A DNA stretch of 64,000 nt. Origin: Plantago ovata (lineage: Eukaryota; Streptophyta; Magnoliopsida; Lamiales; Plantaginaceae). The stretch is from assembly GCA_028274465.1 (NCBI GenBank), contig CM051456.1, forward strand, positions 77,796,753 to 77,860,752. The letters are read 5' to 3'. The notes beneath the pieces were generated by a model. The model was not told where the DNA came from and ran no database searches. It saw only the letters and a list, made by a program, of their open reading frames with translations. The position numbers were made by a program, and so were the translations under genes. Positions 58,052 to 64,000 of the stretch are shown piece after piece (position 1 is the stretch's first letter; each line of letters begins with the position of its first letter).

Positions 58052-59451
58052 GATGTGAGTGTGTCTCGTCTCAGAGGACTTGCAGAAATGGTACATGAAA
58101 CTGGTTGTAGCATTCTCTCCCCATTGTTGTGATGCGTATGTATTGCTTGGAATCTGTTGGTATCCAGGTAAATAAATCTGAACCTAGAAGTTTAATTTTC
58201 TTTCCGTGATGAGATATGGTGTGTGGTATGCAAATTGTCTTGGATGATAAACCTGTGTATTTCGTTTCGCTAGGATCTCCATGCTTCGAGTGAAAATGTG
58301 GGAAATGAAATCAACCCCCAAGTGTTTGAAACCTCTTAATTTGCACTAGTGTGAAGCAGTTTATCCTGAGATTGATTAGCTAATTACCAGAACCATGTAA
58401 AGTGCGATGTCATTACATTAGCAGTATATATGTTGCTTGGTTTATTTCATACTATACGTATCCCTTGTACACATACGACTCACATACCTAGGCTTGTCAG
58501 TGGGTTCAGACTTCAGACCACCCAAAGCCCTAATCATAAATTTACTATTGGGAATCGGAACCAGGCCATGAGTTGAACTCAGCTGTATGATTGTACCCTG
58601 TCAAATAAAACAGATTCTCACTTCCCCCGTTGGAGACCAAAATTTAATAGCTTCTAACTTCATCTTAGCCATGGAAATTGTTCAACCACCACATCCAACC
58701 TTGTTCTTCTCACCCATCACATGGCTTCCCATACAACAAAACCTTGCTGAAGATAGCATGAAATGCGAGCTTCATGTTTCGGGGGGTTTGCTTATTTGGG
58801 AACTCAGGAGGTGAGGTTCAACAATTGCAGTTCATGGTTTTGTTTTTTTTTTGTTTTTTTTTTCCCTGAAAAATTGGATTCTCTTGAGATTTTATTACGA
58901 ATTCTTTTGGGTCTTTTTAGTTTTGGAGTGAAAATGAAACTTGAAAATGGTGTTAACTAAGCAGGAAGGATGGACCTGATCGAGTTTCTTTCTTGCGATA
59001 TTTTTTTTTTTTAATTTTAGCATTAAAAACCTTAACCGACCCGATCAGGTTGGTTATTGATCAATCTAGTCCAGTTTCCCACCAGTTGCGGGTGTAGAAA
59101 CCGGACCGCAACAGTAAATGGTTATTGAATTGGTCTTCTTATGGGGGTTGAGTGGTTTGTGCCCATTGACAAGCCTATGAGTGGTAGATGCACTAGGAAG
59201 TAGGAGCATGCTGCATGCAGCATCAAAGAAACCTGGTTTGCAAATGGCAAGTTTGCTCTAAAGAAGCATTGAAAAAAGATTAGAAATTAATCTGTGAACA
59301 GTGAAAAATTGTTGACAGGTTTCTACTCTGATTCTCAGTAACATGCATTTGGCTTCTAATTAGTTATCTCATTCCAAGAGATTTAGAGTACAACTACAAC
59401 CCCTTATCAGGATACACTATATATATTTTGCCCTTGATCTAATATATATGC
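58052..59451. other. Intergenic region, no gene seen
   Basis: The first part is probably the 3'UTR of the acyltransferase-like gene. T-rich runs lie near 58840-58865 and 59000-59015. Short open stretches here (for example near 58587-58960) show no protein-like pattern. Confidence 0.55.
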
Positions 59452-59844
59452 CTAAAGAAATTCCTCGACCAAGTCTCCAAAATCGAAATTCCTGTCGCAG
59501 CATTCAACTGCGCTTATGACATCATGAAATGCAGCAACACTACATGGTACGACCAGGCCACTCTCTTGTTGGAACCCGAACTCATTGTAGGCCTTGTCGA
59601 GCAAAATCTTGAACAAGGGGTGGGAGAGGTATCCTGTTGGGACCACGAATCTCTGCCGATCCTTGCCTACATACACTGCAAATGTTCCCGTGGGTGTTTT
59701 CATGGTCGTTGGTGAGTATGCTTCCTCTTCGGCATTATTATCCTTCACGAGCAAACACGTCCCGTCACGCGATTGATCGGAAATCGAAATGGCTTTGACC
59801 TTCTTGGCTAGTTTCTTCATGGAACCAAATTTCTTGCTCAACAT
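59452..59844 (-). CDS. SAUR: SAUR family protein (small auxin-up RNA)
   Basis: Single-exon frame of 130 residues, as usual for SAUR genes. Residues 1-50 are a basic, variable start (MLSKKFGSMKKLAKKVKAIS). Residues 53-115 form the SAUR domain: GTFAVYVGKDRQRFVVPTGY, LSHPLFKILLDKAYNEFGF, then GLVVPCSVAAF. The acidic tail ends FGDLVEEFL. SAUR proteins inhibit PP2C.D phosphatases and so activate plasma-membrane H+-ATPases in cell expansion, and many are induced by auxin. The basic start and longer N-terminus resemble the SAUR clade with positively charged leaders, but I cannot place it further. A TATA-like ATAAATAG lies at 59888-59895 on the minus strand, about 45 bp before the start codon. No clear auxin-response element was seen nearby. 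Confidence 0.93.
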   Translation of the reverse strand: MLSKKFGSMKKLAKKVKAISISDQSRDGTCLLVKDNNAEEEAYSPTTMKTPTGTFAVYVGKDRQRFVVPTGYLSHPLFKILLDKAYNEFGFQQESGLVVPCSVAAFHDVISAVECCDRNFDFGDLVEEFL

Positions 59845-59887
59845 TTTAGAGAACTGAGGTTTGGGTAGAAGAGTTGACGGGATGGGG

Positions 59888-59895
59888 CTATTTAT
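59888..59895 (-). promoter_or_regulatory. TATA-like box of the SAUR gene
   Basis: ATAAATAG on the minus strand, about 45 bp upstream of the SAUR start codon. This leaves a short 5'UTR. Confidence 0.5.
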
Positions 59896-61914
59896 CGATA
59901 CCTTGATTTGTATTTGATGTGTCGTGGGGATGGCGTTGTAACAAAGTTAGGCCGGCCTTTTGACTTTAAAAAATTATATTAGTTGTGTAATTGTGTTTGT
60001 GTATGATTGTGGTAGTTTGTTTTGTCTTTGAGAGATTTGATTGTTTAGATTAGAGCATCTTCTAAATAAACAAGAGATTAGTATAAAGTATAAACACCAC
60101 CTTTAGTATTTGTCCTCGAGTCGCCAACTCAATATGCTAACCATGCAATTCTTAATTATTGTTTGTTCAATTACCACCTCATTGATCTAGCATAGAGCCA
60201 CATACATAAAGGCACAAAGATGTTGCTTATGCAATTTACTTGGACTAAGCTTAAGTTTCGGGGCATGACAATATTATACTGTATCTTACAACAAGGACCA
60301 CCAAGTACTTGCCACAAGTTCACTTGGTTTAAAATTTCAAGGGCAATTAAAGGTCTTCTAGTTGCAATTTCAAGGGCAATTAAAGTGAAAATCCAAGAGT
60401 ATTCTTTTCAACCAAACTTGGCTATAAAGTGAGAGTTTTTACGGACGACGGGCCGGTTTGGGATTTCCTATCAAAACTCGGTTAGCGGTATTTATTTCTA
60501 TTCAGAAAACGAGTCAATGGCAAAACTGTAATATATAATCACGCTAATAAATATATACTATAACAATTAACACCCCTTTCTACTATATTTTCCAAATATC
60601 CTCTCCCTTGCAAAATCCCCCCCCCCCCCACACACCCACACACACTTCATCAGATAGCCCAACTCAATTCTATATATTCATTCTCTTTTCTCTCCCTCTA
60701 TTTCTGCTCTACGATTTAGTGGTAGGTGGTGGGGGTCTTCGAATGGGGGTTGTGGTGGTTGGTGGCGGAGGGCGATTTGGTATTGGTGGTGGAATGCGAT
60801 TTTGTGGTTGGTGGGGGTGGGGGAGTGTGGGTATGGTTATTGTGGTGGTGGTGGAGTGTGGGTGGTTGTGGTGGTGGAGTGATGGAATTTTTATAATATC
60901 CATGAAACCAAACTACCTTCTTTAGGAAAAGGTCTGGAAATCTTTGTGAATTAAATTTTGAAACCGAGCACTGCGCTATAATTTGGCCATAAAGTGGGAA
61001 TTGACAAAATCATAACACATTTGGTACAATGTGTATGTCTATATAAAGGGATAATGTAGGTTCAAGTCAAATAGTATAAAACCACATTCGCTTAGAAGCC
61101 TAACTATATAAGAGGGCTAAAATATCTTATAGCGATAATATCTTAGCTCATTTCAGAACCACATCATCAACTTGTAATGTAGACAATGTCGCCCTCTAGT
61201 AACGTAGACAACGTCCCCCGCCACTAGACCATCCACATGGCCCTCGCCACCGTAGTAATGGATTTCACATGTACAATCCATTGTTAGAGTGAGTGGGTGT
61301 ACACCACCATGAGAAGGGCGTCTAAGTGTGTAACCAAACCCTGCTCTTTCTCTTTATAAATGACTCGAGTAGGCCTGGGAATGTTTGTCCAGCTTGATTA
61401 GCGGATTGTATATACTATATGCTAGTACATGTTTTGTGTCGTAGGGTAGGGTACATAATCTACTGAAAGTGCTGTTGTGCAATGTACTTCTATCTTTTCA
61501 TTAAAAAAGTGAAGTCAGAGCGATTGACTCATTCACAAGCAGTTTCATCATTGTATTCACGTCCAAGTCTGTTCGATATATTCTCTAGCTATAGCCTAAT
61601 TCAATTTTCTTTGGTCATAGGCTCAAATTATTAGCATTAGCGTCATATCAACCGCCGCCTGGACATTCAATATGCTGCCGTTTAATGCACAAAGCTTAAA
61701 CCACTTTAAACAATAATACAATAGGAACCATTTTCCAGGCAAAACGTCAAGTGTCAACAGTACTGTTTATGTAGCTCACCTCTAACAACCCAAGAACACC
61801 AACACAGATGATAGCTAATATTAACTGAAAATGTTCTGAGTACCACCAGGAGATGCAGATAGTCGAGTACAGTTCTCCGCCAAAGAAAACCAGGCTCAAC
61901 ATAATCGCTCAAAG
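59896..61914. other. Intergenic region with simple repeats, no gene seen
   Basis: A short direct repeat (ATTTCAAGGGCAATTAAAG twice) lies at 60328-60384. A C-run followed by CACA repeats lies at about 60617-60645. A GGT/TGG-rich stretch lies at 60719-60885, which produces a Gly/Val/Trp-rich open frame without protein character. The last few hundred bases before 61915 are probably the 3'UTR of the RPA gene. Confidence 0.6.
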
Positions 61915-63580
61915 TCAAATGAACAGGTGCTTGAAATCTCCGTTTGCAAATTTACAGAGGTTGTCATAGGTTGCAGTATCTGCACAAGAGCATACAAAAA
62001 TATAAGAATGCTTCTGCAATTGCTTGTTAAACAAATAACAGCTTCACAAATACTACTCCACGACATAGTAAACTCTATTATTCTTGTACTAAAATGCCTG
62101 TGCTGCACCTGCACGTATTTCTTTCTCAAGAGAACTATACGAATATGAAGTTGCTCTTCAACTCATTAATGCAGTAATGCTCCAAATTTCAGTGAGCATA
62201 TACTAACTTGCTCAAAAGTGATCAATCCAACTAATAAACTAACTTGCACAACAATAGTCCAACCTTGATGAATTTATAATAATAAACAACCCAGGTTTTC
62301 GTATATCTAAATGTGATACAAAAATCACAGAAGCATGACCATATGCATCATGAGATTGGTTTACTTTCCTATCAAGATTACCTGCATGTGGCAGTTGGCG
62401 CTACGCAACTCTGCTCAAAACATAGGGGGCTTTATCCTCATAAAAAATCCTCCCTCAGCCTAAGTTTCTTTTTTAATCTCATTATGAAGGATATTTACCG
62501 ACAGTTTTGATGGAAACCCAGGATTACACTGAACCAAGTTAGAATCATTCCAGGGCTACATATCAGTATTATATCACCATGAACTTGTAAAGTGTTGTTA
62601 TAAAATAACCCGAAGATAAATGTCCTACAGGTTAATATATGGGGGCATATCCCAGTTAGTTTAATTCGTAACAACGAAAGGATTTTGGATAAGATCACAT
62701 GCCAGATGAGCATATCCAAGTGTTTGATACAAAGTAACAACAAGCCAGACAAATGTACTGTAAGTTAGTAACATACAGCATGATGCGATTTATTCCCTCT
62801 AATTCTATAAGATGAGCCAACAACCAATGTATTTTAGCATTAAAGCTAATGCTATCAGTAGAAGGAGATGCAGCCTATCAGTAAAACGTACGCAAATTGA
62901 TCTAGCCAGCGTGACCCTAGATTAAGACAGGACTGAGACCGAAAATCAGTGTATGTATGGCTCGCTAAGGCAAATACTCATATGTCCCGATCAATTATTT
63001 ACATGGACTTTCAATCAATCAATTATTTATGTTTCTATTTTTTGAAAGATCCATATTATTATAAATGTGGACCCTAATTTTACATATGATATTAATATAA
63101 CAATACAAACAAAATCATTCATTAAAAACCAAACCGTGCAAAAATCAAACGTATGGAGTAAAAGACTAGGACTAGATACATTTTATCCCAACAGTCCACA
63201 ACCATTCAAACAACAAATTCATCGAATTCGGCAACAAAACCAAAGGAAACAGGCTCGGATACTCAGTCAGACAATAAATCAAACAGCTAGTGTGCATACT
63301 CGAGTGACTCACCAAAGTTATCGCCAAAATTGGTCCAGATCTGGGCCTGAATAGAGGGGTGAGGACCAGGCTCAGCAATACCGATAACCTCGACAAAAGT
63401 GGTGAGAGGTTCAGCATTGTTGTAGCCGGTGACAACGAGCTCCTGTCCATCGGTCGACAATCCGACCACTGAACCAGCGCCGTCGGTTTTGATCACCTTG
63501 ATGACGGCACGAACGCGATTCCCAGCGTACATCCGGAGAAGCTCGGCGTTAACGAAGACGGCAGAGATTGAAGCGTCCAT
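61915..63580 (-). CDS. RPA3: Replication protein A 14-kDa subunit (RPA3/RPA14), two coding exons
   Basis: Coding exon 1 is 63580-63313 (268 bp) and exon 2 is 61979-61915 (65 bp), joined by a GT-AG intron of 1,333 bp, giving 110 residues. Exon 1 encodes MDASISAVFVNAELLRMYAG, then RVRAVIKVIK, TTFVEVIGIAEPG and AQIWTNFGDNF. Exon 2 encodes TATYDNLCKFANGDFKHLFI, the conserved helix that packs against RPA32. The product is the single-OB-fold small subunit of the heterotrimeric single-strand DNA-binding complex RPA, used in replication, repair and recombination in the nucleus. Without exon 2 the frame would end early (FGESLEYAH), which is not family-like. The start at 63580 matches other plant RPA14 proteins; an in-frame ATG at 63592 falls in the 5'UTR intron. 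Confidence 0.93.
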
Positions 63581-63585
63581 TTTTC

Positions 63586-63671
63586 CTGTCAAAAAAATGG
63601 TAAATAGCGTGAAAATTGAAGGCTAGGGTTTAATGTACCCGAAAAGGTGAATGGTGATCGATCTTTCTTAC
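63586..63671 (-). other. 5'UTR intron of the RPA3 gene, with telo-box
   Basis: On the minus strand, AAAAG followed by GTAAGAAAG gives a strong donor at 63671, and TTTGACAG gives an acceptor at 63586, five bases before the start codon. The 86-bp intron contains the exact telo-box AAACCCTA (63624-63631). Confidence 0.65.
63624..63631 (-). promoter_or_regulatory. Telo-box AAACCCTA
   Basis: An exact match within the putative 5'UTR intron. A second, shorter AACCCTA lies at 63730-63736 in the 5'UTR or core promoter. Telo-boxes are common near the start of plant genes for replication and translation. Confidence 0.6.
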
Positions 63672-63767
63672 CTTTTGGTCTGTGAGTGAGAAATAGATCG
63701 TCGAATCGAAATCCTTGATAGGGCGGTGCTAGGGTTGGAAGTTGGAAATGAGACCTGGGAAAGGGTT

Positions 63768-63775
63768 CTTTTATA
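63768..63775 (-). promoter_or_regulatory. TATA box of the RPA3 gene
   Basis: TATAAAAG on the minus strand, which would place the transcription start near 63740. Further upstream, TTCCCGCC at about 63808-63816 resembles an E2F site with one mismatch to the WTTSSCSS consensus. Confidence 0.6.
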
Positions 63776-63816
63776 GGGCGCTGGGCGCAAAGCAAAAATG
63801 GCGCTATTTCTTCCCG

Positions 63817-64000
63817 CCTTTTTGTGATTGAAAACCCAAGAAATGTAGTTCGTGCGAAAACTTTAAAAAACTTTAAAGGTTTATACTTTGCACTTTGTTT
63901 TTGTTAATTTTTTTATGTCATGTTTGACCTTAAATTAATCATAATTGATTACGAAAAAAATAATTTTAGAAGTTATATTATACAAATATAATAAGTATAC
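63817..64000. other. AT-rich end of window, nothing recognised
   Basis: This is upstream sequence of the RPA3 gene. No other gene start was seen. Confidence 0.5.

Noticed and set aside
58587-58960. Possible small gene downstream of the acyltransferase-like gene
   Set aside because: Two overlapping short frames without conserved motifs, splice pattern or promoter evidence.
60608-60925. Gly/Val/Trp-rich 105-codon frame
   Set aside because: It follows a simple GGT/TGG repeat and a C/CA run; no protein-like features.
61896-62129. 77-codon minus-strand frame
   Set aside because: It overlaps the true 65-bp second exon of RPA3 in another frame; the exon itself fits the RPA14 C-terminus exactly.

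Overview
This window looks like a stretch of a plant nuclear genome, probably a eudicot. The support is two spliced host genes and one intronless SAUR gene with plant GT-AG introns, Sirevirus-type copia retrotransposons with the tRNA-Met primer site TGGTATCAGAGC, PIF/Harbinger transposons and a Mutator-like MITE. I cannot name the species. Two runs of exactly 100 N (25645-25744 and 41698-41797) are scaffold gaps.

Layout. 1-5174: a minus-strand LTR element (G) without recognisable pol, cut by the left window edge and inserted in a Sirevirus. 5175-15463: minus-strand Sirevirus fragment A, itself split by a young non-autonomous LTR element (N, 8770-11397) with 5-bp target duplications. 15464-19998: plus-strand Sirevirus fragment B (only its extra 3' coding region), head-to-head with A. 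19999-26914: LTR-gag-pol, a gap, then an LTR (D); the halves may belong to different insertions. 26915-29866: minus-strand Sirevirus E (gag and 5' LTR). 29867-30575: an older LTR fragment (F) related to N. 30576-31872: end of a first Harbinger copy. 31873-54622: a second Harbinger copy with both ends and a TAA target duplication. Its transposase gene is split by a nearly 19-kb, very young Sirevirus (C, 33030-52016). 54740-55494: a MULE-like MITE with a 10-bp target duplication, about 100 bp upstream of the first host gene.

Host genes occupy the right 9 kb: a three-exon condensation/CAT-fold acyltransferase-like gene (55592-58051, +), an intronless SAUR gene (59452-59844, -), and the 14-kDa subunit of Replication Protein A (61915-63580, -). 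The RPA gene has a 65-bp second exon and a 5'UTR intron carrying a telo-box. These genes share no obvious pathway.

The most striking unexplained structure is in the Sireviruses. Between pol and the extra coding region lies an array of eight hairpins within about 370 bp. Nearly all carry the same seven-base loop (ACRGGNA) on different stems, and some paired changes between copies A and C keep the stem. The extra coding region sits where other Sireviruses carry an 'env-like' ORF, but it looks nuclear (basic clusters, acidic runs, coiled coil) rather than envelope-like. I found no CRISPR array, rRNA or tRNA gene.
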